The position numbers and the translations under genes were made by a program. 64,000 nucleotides of DNA from Pectinatus haikarae (GTDB taxonomy: Bacteria > Bacillota > Negativicutes > Selenomonadales > Selenomonadaceae), in the NCBI RefSeq assembly GCF_015732185.1, contig NZ_WIQM01000015.1:186001-250000 (forward strand), read 5' to 3'. The notes under the pieces are model-generated. The model saw only the letters and a list, made by a program, of their open reading frames with translations. It had not been told where the DNA came from and ran no database searches. This document shows positions 8,749-18,378 of the stretch, in pieces. How positions within the stretch are numbered: position 1 is the first letter of the stretch; each line of letters starts with the position of its first letter.

Positions 8749-9474
8749 TTGGATAAAACATCTTACATTATAAGACCTCTCGGTGAAACAGGACTTATAG
8801 TAACTTTTGGTGACCAGATAAGTCCGCAGATCCATAAAAAAGTAAAAAATCTGGCTGATTATATAGAAAAACATTCTTTTAGCGGATTTTATGAATATGT
8901 TATTTCTTATACCAGCGTGGCTGTTTTTTATAATCCTTTTATTATAAAAAATGAGAACGCTGCAAAAGATAAAACTGCATATAAAATCGTTTCAGAAATA
9001 ATCGAATCGTATATCACTGCAGCCTCCCGTCTGCCGCAGCCACAACCGCACACAGTAGAAATTCCCGTATGCTATGGCGGCGATTACGGTCCTGATATAT
9101 CCTTCGTAGCGGACCACAATAAACTGGCTGTCGATGAAGTGATCGAGATCCACTCACAGAATACTTATTTAGTTTATATGATAGGCTTCTGCCCCGGATT
9201 CCCTTATCTTGGCGGTATGGACGAAAGAATCGCCACACCGCGCAGAGCGGAACCGCGTTTATCCATTCCCGCAGGCAGCATCGGTATAGCCGGTAAACAG
9301 ACAGGCGGCTACCCGATCAGCACTCCCGGCGGCTGGCAGCTTATCGGCCGCACACCAATTGACTTATTCCGCCCCGACTCACTCACTCCCAGCCTGCTTC
9401 ATTCTGGAGATATGGTGAAGTTCATTTCCATTTCACCGGAAAAATATCAGCAGCTAAAGGGGGATAAATCATGA
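8749..9474 (+). CDS. pxpB: 5-oxoprolinase subunit PxpB (KipI/AHS1 family)
   Basis: A 241-residue protein of the KipI / allophanate-hydrolase-subunit-1 family. The diagnostic GFCPGFPYLGG lies near residue 144 and RLSIPAGSIGIAG near residue 170. TTG 8749 is the start, with GGAGGA seven bases upstream and no better ATG nearby. Its stop overlaps the pxpC start by four bases, typical of a co-folded pair. AHS1 is homologous to part of the carboxyltransferase region of urea carboxylase, relevant because biotin carboxylase genes follow. Confidence 0.92.
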   Translation: MDKTSYIIRPLGETGLIVTFGDQISPQIHKKVKNLADYIEKHSFSGFYEYVISYTSVAVFYNPFIIKNENAAKDKTAYKIVSEIIESYITAASRLPQPQPHTVEIPVCYGGDYGPDISFVADHNKLAVDEVIEIHSQNTYLVYMIGFCPGFPYLGGMDERIATPRRAEPRLSIPAGSIGIAGKQTGGYPISTPGGWQLIGRTPIDLFRPDSLTPSLLHSGDMVKFISISPEKYQQLKGDKS

Positions 9475-10475
9475 GTTTACAAATAATCCGTCCCGGTCTG
9501 CTCACTAGTATTCAGGATACCGGCCGCTACGGTTATCAGAAAATAGGTGTGCTCGTATCCGGCGCCATGGATGTTTATTCCATGCGCATTGCCAATATAC
9601 TCGTCGGCAATGATGAAAATGAAGGCACATTGGAAATCACTCTGCTCGGACCCACTATAGAATTTACTGCTGATACTCTTATTGCTGTTACCGGCGGTGA
9701 TTTTCAACCGATAATAGACGGCATGCCCGTGCCTTATATGCGTCCTGTTGCTGTAAAAGCAGGTGCCATTATGAAATTCGGCAGCTGTCATACAGGCTGC
9801 CGTGCCTATATTGCCGTTGCCGGCGGATTTGATATCACCGCTGTTATGGGCAGCAAAAGCACTTATATGCGGGCCGGCATCGGCGGTTTCAAAGGACGTG
9901 CCCTGCAAAAGGGAGACAGCCTCAATACAGGCTCGCCTAACCCTTTCGGACAGCAAATGCTTTTTCATTTACTATCCCGCGGCGCCCAGTCGTTCGCCGA
10001 AGCCCGCTGGTACATCGGCAAAACACATGTTTCTGCGGAAAGTCTGCACAAACCTATACGTGTTACGGCAGGTCTCCACTATAAATATTTTGACCAGCAA
10101 TCAAAATACAGTTTTTTCTCATCTGATTATATTATCACTAATAATGCAGACAGAATGGGCTATCGTTTAAAAGGTGATTCACTGAAAACGGAAAAACCAT
10201 TGGAAATCATTTCTGAGGCTATCGGCCTCGGTACTATCCAAGTTCCTCCTCAGGGCATGCCAATAATACTGATGGCTGATCACCAATCCGTTGCAGGCTA
10301 TCCCGTCATAGCTCAGGCAATAGCAGTTGATGCCGCACGCATTGCCCAAATGAAGCCCAATGATCATATCCATTTCAAGCTCATCAGCAACGAAGAGAGT
10401 GAAAGGCTGTTCATCGAAATGGAAAAATATATGGAAAATATTAAAATAGCAGTAAATGCCAAGCTGCAAAATTAG
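9471..10475 (+). CDS. pxpC: 5-oxoprolinase subunit PxpC (KipA/AHS2 family)
   Basis: A 334-residue protein of the KipA / allophanate-hydrolase-subunit-2 family. It opens with the family pattern RPGLLTSIQDTGRYGYQ, followed by VSGAMD, and has QSVAGYPVIAQ near residue 269. It pairs with PxpB to form the ATP-dependent 5-oxoprolinase together with PxpA. It overlaps pxpB by four bases and is followed after 15 bases by a biotin-carrier gene, so all belong to one transcript. Confidence 0.92.
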   Translation: MSLQIIRPGLLTSIQDTGRYGYQKIGVLVSGAMDVYSMRIANILVGNDENEGTLEITLLGPTIEFTADTLIAVTGGDFQPIIDGMPVPYMRPVAVKAGAIMKFGSCHTGCRAYIAVAGGFDITAVMGSKSTYMRAGIGGFKGRALQKGDSLNTGSPNPFGQQMLFHLLSRGAQSFAEARWYIGKTHVSAESLHKPIRVTAGLHYKYFDQQSKYSFFSSDYIITNNADRMGYRLKGDSLKTEKPLEIISEAIGLGTIQVPPQGMPIILMADHQSVAGYPVIAQAIAVDAARIAQMKPNDHIHFKLISNEESERLFIEMEKYMENIKIAVNAKLQN

Positions 10476-10490
10476 CAGGAGGAATATGCT

Positions 10491-10919
10491 TTGTTTGAAT
10501 TAGATGAAATAAAAGATTTGATGCATGCTCTGGAACATTCTTCCCTGAACCGTCTTAAAGTGAAATTCAGTGACGGAGAAATAGTACTAGAAAAAAACAG
10601 TGTACCATCCGATTTTGCCCCTGTCAAAAAAGATGACGTCACTGCTCCGGCAATAGCGGTAAATAAAGAAAGCGACAAAATAGAGGAAATAACAGCACCG
10701 ATGGTGGGCACCTTTTATAGTTCGCCCGAACCTAATATGCCTTCTTTTGTCCAGCCCGGAAGCAAAGTTCATCCTAATACAGTTATTTGCATTTTAGAAG
10801 CCATGAAACTATTTTCTGAAATTGAGGCGCAGGCAGAAGGCGAAATCGTGGAAGTTCTCGTAAAAGACGGTGACTTTGTTGAATATGGTCAACCGTTATT
10901 CAAAATAAAAACTTATTAA
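10491..10919 (+). CDS. accB: Biotin carboxyl carrier protein (AccB-like) in the pxp operon
   Basis: A 142-residue carrier. The C-terminal half (from about residue 66) is a biotinyl domain with EAMKLF, so Lys106 is the predicted biotinylation site; the residue after the motif is Phe rather than the usual Met or Leu. The N-terminal part ends in a polar linker. TTG 10491 is the start: AGGAGG at 10477-10482 is eight bases upstream, whereas an out-of-frame ATG at 10486 would be too close. It sits between pxpC and biotin carboxylase with no carboxyltransferase accA/accD nearby, so its partner acceptor may be PxpB/PxpC. A role in ordinary acetyl-CoA carboxylase cannot be excluded. Confidence 0.85.
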   Translation: MFELDEIKDLMHALEHSSLNRLKVKFSDGEIVLEKNSVPSDFAPVKKDDVTAPAIAVNKESDKIEEITAPMVGTFYSSPEPNMPSFVQPGSKVHPNTVICILEAMKLFSEIEAQAEGEIVEVLVKDGDFVEYGQPLFKIKTY

Positions 10920-10933
10920 AAACAGAGGTACTC

Positions 10934-12304
10934 ATGTTAAGGAAAATTCTTATTGCCAATCGCGGTGAAATAGCAGTCCGTATAATAAAATCCTGCCGCG
11001 AGCTGGGTATTTTATCAGTAGCCGTTTATTCAGAGGCTGATAAAAATTCACTTCATGTAAAACTGGCAGACGAAGCTTACTGCATCGGTGCCTCTCAGGC
11101 AAAAAAAAGCTATCTGGACATTTCAAGAATAATAACCATAGCTATTCATGCCAAAGCCGATGCAATCCATCCGGGTTATGGATTTTTGGCCGAAAACGCC
11201 AATTTCGCAAAAGCCTGTGTCAACGCGGGTATAATCTTTGTCGGTCCTTCAAGCAATGCCATTTCCAGCATGGGGGATAAAGCCATCGCCCGCCGAACCA
11301 TGTCTGCGGCACTGGTCCCGATCATTCCCGGAACAAAAGATCTAATAACTGATTTTAATGAGGCAAAAAAAATAGCCGACAATATCGGTTATCCTGTTTT
11401 AATAAAGGCTACCGCTGGCGGAGGCGGCAAAGGCATGCGTGTCGTTGACAGCAGCGCCGATCTGGAAAAAGCACTCCATCAGGCTGCGCAGGAAGCTGAA
11501 AGGTCCTTCGGCAATGCGGGAGTTTATCTCGAAAAATATCTGACTCATTCCCGTCACGTAGAAATACAAATCATGGCGGACAACTACGGTCATGCAGTCT
11601 ATCTCGGGGAGAGAGACTGTTCTCTGCAAAGGCGCCACCAAAAGCTGCTTGAAGAAGCTCCATCTCCTGTCATGACGGAACAGCTGCGCGAGAAAATGGG
11701 CCAGGCTGCCGTTTCGGCCGCGAAAGCCGTCAATTACAGCGGGGCCGGCACTGTCGAATTTATCGTAGACGAACAAAAAAACTTCTATTTTATGGAAATG
11801 AACACACGCATCCAAGTAGAACATCCTGTCACCGAAATGATAACCGGCACAGATTTGATAAAAGCCCAAATACTTGTCGCCGCCGGTGAAACTCTGCCAT
11901 GGACACAGGAAGACATTCATATAAACGGCTGGGCAATAGAATGTCGTATCAACGCAGAAGATCCCTATAATAATTTTATGCCATGCCCCGGTACAATACA
12001 GTCATATAAACCGCCCGCAGGAAGCGGTGTCCGTGTTGACAGCGCCATGTACGCAGGGAATATCATCACCCCATTTTATGACTCGATGATAGCCAAAGTC
12101 ATTGTATGGGCGCCAACCCGCGGCAAAGCCATTGAAAAAATGTCTGATGCACTGAAAAACTTTACCATTACCGGTGTGAAAACAACTATAGATATGCATC
12201 GCAGCCTGCTTGCTGATGAAACATTCTGTGCGGGAAAAGTCGATACCAATTATCTGGAAGATCATCTCGAAAATATATTAAAAAAACCGCTGCCAAATAA
12301 ATAA
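10934..12304 (+). CDS. accC: Biotin carboxylase (AccC-like) in the pxp operon
   Basis: A 456-residue ATP-grasp enzyme that carboxylates biotin on the carrier encoded just upstream. It shows the N-terminal KILIANRGEIAVRII, the glycine-rich ATP loop GGGGKGMRVV near residue 162, HVEIQIMAD near 209, and FMEMNTRIQVEHPVTE near 285, all typical of active biotin carboxylases; length is normal. Start ATG 10934 follows ACAGAGG. The gene order pxpB-pxpC-accB-accC brings together every module of a urea-carboxylase-type enzyme (biotin carboxylase, AHS1, AHS2, carrier) as separate genes. Confidence 0.9.
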   Translation: MLRKILIANRGEIAVRIIKSCRELGILSVAVYSEADKNSLHVKLADEAYCIGASQAKKSYLDISRIITIAIHAKADAIHPGYGFLAENANFAKACVNAGIIFVGPSSNAISSMGDKAIARRTMSAALVPIIPGTKDLITDFNEAKKIADNIGYPVLIKATAGGGGKGMRVVDSSADLEKALHQAAQEAERSFGNAGVYLEKYLTHSRHVEIQIMADNYGHAVYLGERDCSLQRRHQKLLEEAPSPVMTEQLREKMGQAAVSAAKAVNYSGAGTVEFIVDEQKNFYFMEMNTRIQVEHPVTEMITGTDLIKAQILVAAGETLPWTQEDIHINGWAIECRINAEDPYNNFMPCPGTIQSYKPPAGSGVRVDSAMYAGNIITPFYDSMIAKVIVWAPTRGKAIEKMSDALKNFTITGVKTTIDMHRSLLADETFCAGKVDTNYLEDHLENILKKPLPNK

Positions 12305-12377
12305 CAGTTCTGTTAAACATTCAGTATGAAGTCCAATCATCTGTTGAAAAATCTTTATTATTTTAGGAGGATAAACT

Positions 12378-13166
12378 ATGGATTACAGTAATTTCTCACC
12401 GGCCCAGGTGCGTGATCTTGTCCGCAGCGGCAAAATAGATATGCCTACCAGTGGCATGTGTAACGGCTATGCTCAGGCAAATATGGCCATTTTGCCTAAG
12501 GAGCTGGCATTTGATTTTCTTTTATTTTGTCAGCGCAATAAAAAACCTTGTCCTGTACTTGATGTCACAGAGGCCGGCAGCCCTGTTCCAAAGCTGACTG
12601 CCCCTAATGCCGATCTGCGTTATGATATCCCCCGTTACCGTATCTACAGGCACGGTGAAATGACTGAAGAAACTACTACTCTGGAAAAATATTGGACGGA
12701 TGATCTTGTGGCCTTTCTCTTAGGCTGCAGCTTCTCCTTTGAAAGCCCTATGCTGGATGACGGTCTCGAAGTGCGCCATATAACAGACAATCATAACGTT
12801 CCCATGTATCGAACAAATATCGAATGTGTCCCGGCCGGTGTTTTTCATGGACCAATGGTCGTATCTATGCGTCCCATGAAACCTGCCGATGCGATCCGTG
12901 CGGTGCAGATAACTACGCGTATGCCTTTTGTCCATGGCGCGCCTATCCATCTGGGAGATCCCGCCGCAATCGGCATCAAGGATATCAACAAACCCGATTT
13001 CGGTGAACGCTCGGAAATACAGGACGGAGAGATTCCTGTATTCTGGGCCTGCGGTGTAACTCCGCAATCAATTGCAATGACTGTTAAGCCAGAGCTTATG
13101 ATAACGCATGCTCCTGGCTACATGTTTATAACTGATATTCCAAACTCGCAGCTTGCAATAATGTAA
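12378..13166 (+). CDS. YcsI/DUF1445 putative hydro-lyase (D-glutamate cyclase family)
   Basis: A 262-residue cytoplasmic protein of the DUF1445 family, recognised by the YcsI-like start and by SGMCNGYAQANMAILP near residue 24, SFSFESPMLDDG near 115 and the C-terminal THAPGYMFITDIPN. A mammalian relative converts D-glutamate to 5-oxo-D-proline, and bacterial genes recur beside pxpABC, so a role in handling the D-isomer or a 5-oxoproline precursor is likely. AGGAGG precedes ATG 12378. It is the last gene of the pxp cluster. Confidence 0.82.
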   Translation: MDYSNFSPAQVRDLVRSGKIDMPTSGMCNGYAQANMAILPKELAFDFLLFCQRNKKPCPVLDVTEAGSPVPKLTAPNADLRYDIPRYRIYRHGEMTEETTTLEKYWTDDLVAFLLGCSFSFESPMLDDGLEVRHITDNHNVPMYRTNIECVPAGVFHGPMVVSMRPMKPADAIRAVQITTRMPFVHGAPIHLGDPAAIGIKDINKPDFGERSEIQDGEIPVFWACGVTPQSIAMTVKPELMITHAPGYMFITDIPNSQLAIM

Positions 13167-13185
13167 AAAAGATCCCATATTCTGC

Positions 13186-13214
13186 TTGACGGTGTTTTTT
13201 TTACATACTATAAT
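13186..13214 (+). promoter_or_regulatory. Sigma-A promoter of the riboswitch-controlled uptake operon
   Basis: TTGACG at 13186-13191 and TATAAT at 13209-13214 are exactly 17 bases apart. Transcription would begin near 13221, just ahead of the cobalamin riboswitch. Confidence 0.8.
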
Positions 13215-13234
13215 TGAACATGGAAAATTGAATA

Positions 13235-13440
13235 TCGTAAGGAGTAAGGTGCCCTTTCGGGCTCAATAGAGAAGCTGGTGTAAAACCAGCACGGTCCCGC
13301 CACTGTGATGGAGAGTCCATTTGAATAATGTCACTGAAATGAAAATTTTGGGAAGGCTCATTTGGACGATGATCCTAAGTCAGGAGAACTGCCTGCTTAA
13401 CATTACCGCTGACCTACGAGTGATAGGAGGGGAATAGTAT
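13235..13440 (+). promoter_or_regulatory. Cobalamin riboswitch
   Basis: The leader has the features of the B12-sensing RNA in order: AAGGTGCCC near 13257, a hairpin from GCTGGTG...ACCAGC (13274-13290), the conserved core GCCACTGTGATGG (13299-13311), then AGTCAGGAGAACTGCC near 13378-13393. A rho-independent terminator follows at 13460. Cobalamin binding is expected to favour termination and switch off the receptor and ABC genes downstream. Confidence 0.9.
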
Positions 13441-13459
13441 TATTATTTTGTCATTTTTT

Positions 13460-13501
13460 AATTCTTCTGTTGTTTTTCACAGAAGAATTTTTTTGTTTTT
13501 C
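13460..13501 (+). terminator. Terminator of the cobalamin riboswitch expression platform
   Basis: A perfect 11-bp stem (13460-13470 with 13479-13489) and an eight-base loop are followed by a long T tract. It lies between the riboswitch core and the receptor start, so it is the regulated terminator. Confidence 0.85.
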
Positions 13502-13548
13502 CTCCTCCGCAATAAAATGCAATGGAAACTATTTTAAGGAGGAAAAAT

Positions 13549-15867
13549 ATGATTAAGACCAGGCAATTAATTTTAAGTGTTTTTTCCGGTTCATTTTTTT
13601 TATTGGGAGGTATGGCAACATCCCCGGTATGTATTGCTGCTGATGCAGCAACACAACAAAACGCCTCAACTGATTCTTCTGACATGGATAAAAAAGATAC
13701 TGCCGGCGCAAGTCAGAAGCAAAAGACAGCCGCAAGAAATGTATCTGAAACCGTGCAGCACGGCGAAACATCAATCCAATCGGAAAACAGCAAACCATCG
13801 GTAAAGCCAGCTCTAGATGCATATATTTTAGAAGATATTACGATAAAGGGTACCCGGAGTTTTTATGCGGGCGGTTTTGCAGAAAGATATGGAAATATCG
13901 GTTTTCTGGGCAGGCAGGATACAATGAACACCCCATTTTCCTCCTACTTTTTATCGGAAAAAACAATAGAAGCTTTTGGCGATCCAACACAGCCATTGGA
14001 CAGTATACTGGCAAATGTGCCTTCTATACGACAATCCGGCAGTCTGCTGCATAACGATTTTACTTTCAGAGGTTTCCGAGCCAATGGCACAAGTTCATAT
14101 GTAAACGGTATTCCCGGGATCTGGACCCAATTTAACGCACCTACAAATGTAGTGGAAAAAGTCGAAATAATTTCAGGTCCTAACAGCGGTATCAGCGGAA
14201 CAGGTACACAATACGAATCGAATACAGCCGGCGGAATTATAAATTTTGTTACAAAGCGTGCCGGTGATAAACCGCTAAACCGGTATACACAAACCTTTTC
14301 CGGCAGCAGTCTATGGGGTGAATATTTAGATATCGGTCAGAGATTCGGCAGAGACAATGAATGGGGCATACAGATCAACGCTGAGAATTTGAACGGTCAG
14401 ACTTCAATCGACAAAGAGAAGGTAAAAGCCAAGGGTATATCTATGGATATTGATCACCGCAGTGCCAAAAGCACTACAAATCTGTTTATGTCGTATCGCG
14501 ATATCGAAATAACTAATGGACAGCGCTGGTTTTTATTGGGAAATAATGTAACAAGGTTTCCTTCTGTGCCGGATGCCAGCAAAAATTACTCTTTCGATGG
14601 CATGATAAAAGGTTCATACGGCTGGGTCGCTGCTTTAAACCATGAACAAGTACTTAATAAACAGTGGAAGGTATTTTTCAACGCTGGTTTTATGCGCAAT
14701 AATCTGGATAAAAATCTCATGTATGCAAACAGTGCCGTGACATTGAACGATAATGCCGGAAATTTTGCAATAAAAACCCAGAGCACCACCACACCACAAG
14801 AGTCTTATTATCTGCAAACCGGTGCAACCGGAACATTTAAAACAGGGGAACTAGGGCATACGGTTACCATTGCCGCCGACCGCACCTGGCGCCAGCGCGA
14901 AGCGGCTAAGTCCGTCAATACATACATGATCGGCACGGGAAATATCTACACCGGTATTATTGATCAGCTGAGTGATGCAAATGGCTATTATCTTAAAGCA
15001 TTATCTAATAAAACAAACATTTGGGGCGTGTCCGTTCTTGATTCCATCGATTATAAAAAATTTAATTTGCTGGTCGGCGTCCACAAACACAATGGCAGGG
15101 TCGATGCTTACAATACAGCCACCGGCGCTCTTTCTTCACATATGGAAAGCGATGCGATATGTCCGACATACGCAGTATCATATAAACCAACAGAAAATAT
15201 ATATTTTTATGCCAGTCATTCCGAAAATTTTGATGTGGGTACACCGGTCGGTACGACATATAAAAATGCCGGAACCATTTTGCCCCCCGCAAAGACAAAA
15301 CAAAATGAAATCGGCATTAAATACACAAATAAAGGGTTTCTTACAACCTTAAGTGCTTTTGATATCAAGCAGGCAAATAATATTGATGTTATACAAGATT
15401 CATCGACATATTACGAACAAGAGGGCAGCTTACGTCATCGGGGTATTGAATTGGCAGTAAGCGGTAATTTTGCCCGTAAATGGAGTGCAATGGGGGGCAT
15501 ATCGTATTTAAACGCCAAATATGAAGAAAGTGCAAACGGCCAATATAATGGCATACAGGAGTCAGGACGACCGGCATGGAGCGCAGTGGGGGTTCTGAAA
15601 TATGCGGCAGACAATGCTTTTGATGTGATTGGTCGTATTATGTATACCGGACGTAGTCCTGTCCTATATGAAAAATTATGGGCACCTTCATACACGACTT
15701 TCGACTTAGGCGTGAATTATAAAACCAGGATAATGAAATATCCGGCCACTATAAGTCTTATGTGTTATAATTTGCTGAATAAAGATTACTGGATGATTGC
15801 CCGTGGTGATAATCTTTATTTGTCCACACCGCGCACCTTATCATTAAGTGTCAGCATTGATTTTTAA
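13549..15867 (+). CDS. TonB-dependent outer-membrane receptor under cobalamin control
   Basis: A 772-residue receptor. ATG 13549 is chosen because AAGGAGG lies seven bases upstream and residues 1-30 (MIKTRQLILSVFSG, ending at a CIAA cleavage region) form a signal peptide; the in-frame 13522 ATG has no ribosome site. A low-complexity Ser/Gln/Lys-rich spacer follows, then a TonB-box-like EDITIKGTR near residue 97, a plug domain with NVPSIRQSG and GPNSGISGTG, and a beta-barrel ending in aromatic-final strand SVSIDF, as expected for outer-membrane insertion. It would import a large chelate (cobalamin, cobinamide or a metallophore-metal complex) using TonB energy; no TonB/ExbBD gene is in the window. 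The riboswitch ties it to cobalamin status. Confidence 0.88.
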   Translation: MIKTRQLILSVFSGSFFLLGGMATSPVCIAADAATQQNASTDSSDMDKKDTAGASQKQKTAARNVSETVQHGETSIQSENSKPSVKPALDAYILEDITIKGTRSFYAGGFAERYGNIGFLGRQDTMNTPFSSYFLSEKTIEAFGDPTQPLDSILANVPSIRQSGSLLHNDFTFRGFRANGTSSYVNGIPGIWTQFNAPTNVVEKVEIISGPNSGISGTGTQYESNTAGGIINFVTKRAGDKPLNRYTQTFSGSSLWGEYLDIGQRFGRDNEWGIQINAENLNGQTSIDKEKVKAKGISMDIDHRSAKSTTNLFMSYRDIEITNGQRWFLLGNNVTRFPSVPDASKNYSFDGMIKGSYGWVAALNHEQVLNKQWKVFFNAGFMRNNLDKNLMYANSAVTLNDNAGNFAIKTQSTTTPQESYYLQTGATGTFKTGELGHTVTIAADRTWRQREAAKSVNTYMIGTGNIYTGIIDQLSDANGYYLKALSNKTNIWGVSVLDSIDYKKFNLLVGVHKHNGRVDAYNTATGALSSHMESDAICPTYAVSYKPTENIYFYASHSENFDVGTPVGTTYKNAGTILPPAKTKQNEIGIKYTNKGFLTTLSAFDIKQANNIDVIQDSSTYYEQEGSLRHRGIELAVSGNFARKWSAMGGISYLNAKYEESANGQYNGIQESGRPAWSAVGVLKYAADNAFDVIGRIMYTGRSPVLYEKLWAPSYTTFDLGVNYKTRIMKYPATISLMCYNLLNKDYWMIARGDNLYLSTPRTLSLSVSIDF

Positions 15868-15880
15868 AAAATTGGACAAT

Positions 15881-17434
15881 ATGGATACATTAAAAAAATC
15901 TATTTTCATAATTGGCTGCATATGTATAACTATACTAATCTGCAGCTGTGGAAAATATTATAAGCCGACAGAAACTTCCTCCGAAGCCAGTACTGTTATT
16001 CTGGCTGCCGGCCGCCATCTGGCCCCGGGAGAAAAAGACGGATACTATTGCAGCAAAATCCTGCAGGTATGGGAACCATTGATCACTGACAACGAATTAA
16101 CGGGCAGGCCGCAGTCATGCCTTGCGACCAGCTGGGAGATGCGCGACAATGGAAAAGTATGGCTGTTCACTCTGCAAAAAGGTGTGCGCTTTCAAGACGG
16201 AACAAGTTTCAACGCAGATGCTGTACTGAAAAACTTTGACCGTATGAAAAAGGGAATAAAAACATCAAACTTTTATCTGCTGAACATTGATTCTTTTTAT
16301 CCGGGATTGGAAAAATATGAAAAATTTGATGATTACACTATCTGTCTTACATTTAAGCAGCCAAATGCCACCCAACCATATAATATGATGAATTATGGCA
16401 GCGCTATATACAGCCCGGCATGTTTTGATGACGACGGCAATTTTAACGGACCAGCTGTTGGTACAGGTCCGTTCAAAATAACAGAAAATAATATGAATAA
16501 ATATGTAAAGCTTGAACGAAATGACGATTATTATGGTATTCCAGCAAAAACTAAAAAAATCGTTGTCAAAAATATTCCTAATGCGGAGGTTCGTTATTCA
16601 GCGCTGAAATCAGGCGAAATCATGGGCGTTATGGATCTGGATGCAATAACCCCTGTATTAGCAGAGGAATTAAAAAAAGATAATAGATTTGCTGTTTCTG
16701 TCAGTAAGTCAATGATAATAAGATTTTTATTGGTAAATGGCACAAAGTTCCCATTCAATGACCCACGGATGCGCAGGGCGGTCAGTCTGGCGATAAATCG
16801 TACTGCATTGGTGCAGACGTTATATGCAGGATATGCATCGCCTACTGTGAATATCCTCAATTATACAAGTTCGTATTATAAAAAAATTCCAGTTGCGTAT
16901 GATCTGGAAAAAGCAAAACACCTGGCCGCAGAAGTGCTGCAGGGGAAAAAATATACAATGGTATATTGCATCAATGGAGCGGATGTTACACAAAAAGGCG
17001 AAGCTGAACTCATTGCTTTCTGGCTGAGTGAAATTGGCCTTGATATAAAAATTCAGTCTATGGAATATTCCAGTATGTTGTCTGCGCTCAGACATGGCAG
17101 ATATGATTTGGCCAGATCACAGCAAGGAATGCCAAATGGAGATCCGTATTTTATTTTCCACTCTTTTATGATGCCGCAGGGGAACAGAAATGTCAGTGAC
17201 CATATAGGCTTCTACGATGAAGCGGCCAGCAGATATATGCAGGAAGTCAAGTATTGCGTGGATGAAAAAAAGCGCAAAGAAATTTTCGATCACCTGCAGG
17301 ACATATCAGTTGAGCAGCAACCGGTGATTCCTTTGTTTAATGATGTTACTATTGTTGCTTATGATCGCCGTCTGCACGGCTATGATGCCAAACCCTACGG
17401 AATTACTTTGTCGGCTATTGAAATGGACGAATGA
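15881..17434 (+). CDS. Nickel/peptide-type ABC transporter substrate-binding lipoprotein
   Basis: A 517-residue SBP_bac_5-family binding protein. ATG 15881 gives a proper lipoprotein signal (MDTLKKS, hydrophobic core, lipobox ICSC with Cys about residue 23); the GTG at 15848 lies inside the receptor gene. Family marks are LATSWEMRDNGKVWLFTLQKG near residue 92 and VRFQDGTSFNADAVL beyond it, plus AVSLAINRTALVQ near residue 300. Relatives bind nickel, cobalt-chelates or peptides. Immediate linkage to the receptor suggests that it captures in the periplasm what the receptor admits. Confidence 0.85.
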   Translation: MDTLKKSIFIIGCICITILICSCGKYYKPTETSSEASTVILAAGRHLAPGEKDGYYCSKILQVWEPLITDNELTGRPQSCLATSWEMRDNGKVWLFTLQKGVRFQDGTSFNADAVLKNFDRMKKGIKTSNFYLLNIDSFYPGLEKYEKFDDYTICLTFKQPNATQPYNMMNYGSAIYSPACFDDDGNFNGPAVGTGPFKITENNMNKYVKLERNDDYYGIPAKTKKIVVKNIPNAEVRYSALKSGEIMGVMDLDAITPVLAEELKKDNRFAVSVSKSMIIRFLLVNGTKFPFNDPRMRRAVSLAINRTALVQTLYAGYASPTVNILNYTSSYYKKIPVAYDLEKAKHLAAEVLQGKKYTMVYCINGADVTQKGEAELIAFWLSEIGLDIKIQSMEYSSMLSALRHGRYDLARSQQGMPNGDPYFIFHSFMMPQGNRNVSDHIGFYDEAASRYMQEVKYCVDEKKRKEIFDHLQDISVEQQPVIPLFNDVTIVAYDRRLHGYDAKPYGITLSAIEMDE

Positions 17435-18378
17435 ATATGAAAATGAATTTTATCGTAAAGAGAGTGCTGTCTGTTATTCCTGTTTTATTTGGCATAAGTA
17501 TTATCACCTTTAGCATTGCCTTTTTAGCACCGGGAGATCCTGCAGAAATGACCCTTGACCAAAATGGCATATATTTTCCGACGCAGGAACAAATAGAACA
17601 GATGCGCGTAACTATGGGGGTTAATGCATCTTGGCACAGCCAATATTTTTCATGGATCAAGAAGGCTTTATACGGAGACTTAGGACATTCTTATCACAAT
17701 AAAAACAGTGTTTTATCCGAATTGCGGATGCGAGTGCCGGTCACCTTGCAGCTGGCAGTACCGGCATTGCTTCTCACCGGTTTAGGCGGTATTATCTTGG
17801 GAACTTTATGCGCTTTAGACCCCAAGACACTGCCAATAAGGATACTTTCGCATCTATTTGATATTTTTTTAGCGACACCTCGATTTTTGCTGGCATTGCT
17901 GCTGATTTTTGTGATGGGTGAAATTTTGCGGCTGCTACCTACCAGCGGTGTGACAGATTACAAAGGCTATTTACTGCCGACCATGGCCCTGTCAATTACA
18001 ACGATAGCAGTTGTCGGTCGTCTGGTAAAAAACAAGCTGGCTGAAGAAATACGAAAACCTTACTGCTTTATAGCTTTGGCACACGGAATACAGCATAGAC
18101 AGATTGTTTTTTTATATGCACTGCCCAATATTATTTTACCTATAATAGCGATTTTGGGAAATTTTTTTGGGGAAATATTGGGCGGCTCAATTATAATAGA
18201 AAATATTTTTGCCCTGCCCGGACTCGGTTCAATGGCGATAGAGGCAATCCGCTTCAGAGATTATCCATTGTTACAGGGATATGTATTGTTTACCGGCTGC
18301 ACATATGTACTTATTTCTCTGGTACTTGATTTACTGCTCTACCTCTTAAACCCCAAAATAAGATTCGAGGAATATTGA
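17431..18378 (+). CDS. Nik/Opp-type ABC transporter permease (NikB/DppB-like)
   Basis: A 315-residue inner-membrane protein starting VKRVLSVIPVLFGISIITF, the typical first helix of DppB/NikB permeases, then LAPGDPAE and a periplasmic loop, followed by five more membrane segments and the C-terminal DLLLYLLNPKIRFEEY. Its ATG overlaps the binding-protein stop by four bases, and its own stop overlaps the next permease start, so all are translationally coupled. Confidence 0.88.
   Translation: MNMKMNFIVKRVLSVIPVLFGISIITFSIAFLAPGDPAEMTLDQNGIYFPTQEQIEQMRVTMGVNASWHSQYFSWIKKALYGDLGHSYHNKNSVLSELRMRVPVTLQLAVPALLLTGLGGIILGTLCALDPKTLPIRILSHLFDIFLATPRFLLALLLIFVMGEILRLLPTSGVTDYKGYLLPTMALSITTIAVVGRLVKNKLAEEIRKPYCFIALAHGIQHRQIVFLYALPNIILPIIAILGNFFGEILGGSIIIENIFALPGLGSMAIEAIRFRDYPLLQGYVLFTGCTYVLISLVLDLLLYLLNPKIRFEEY

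Noticed and set aside
9477-9968. A 163-codon frame antisense to pxpC
   Set aside because: pxpC is unmistakable on the other strand; the antisense frame is a codon-bias shadow.
13522-13548. An earlier in-frame ATG for the TonB receptor
   Set aside because: The better site AAGGAGG and the signal peptide both point to ATG 13549.
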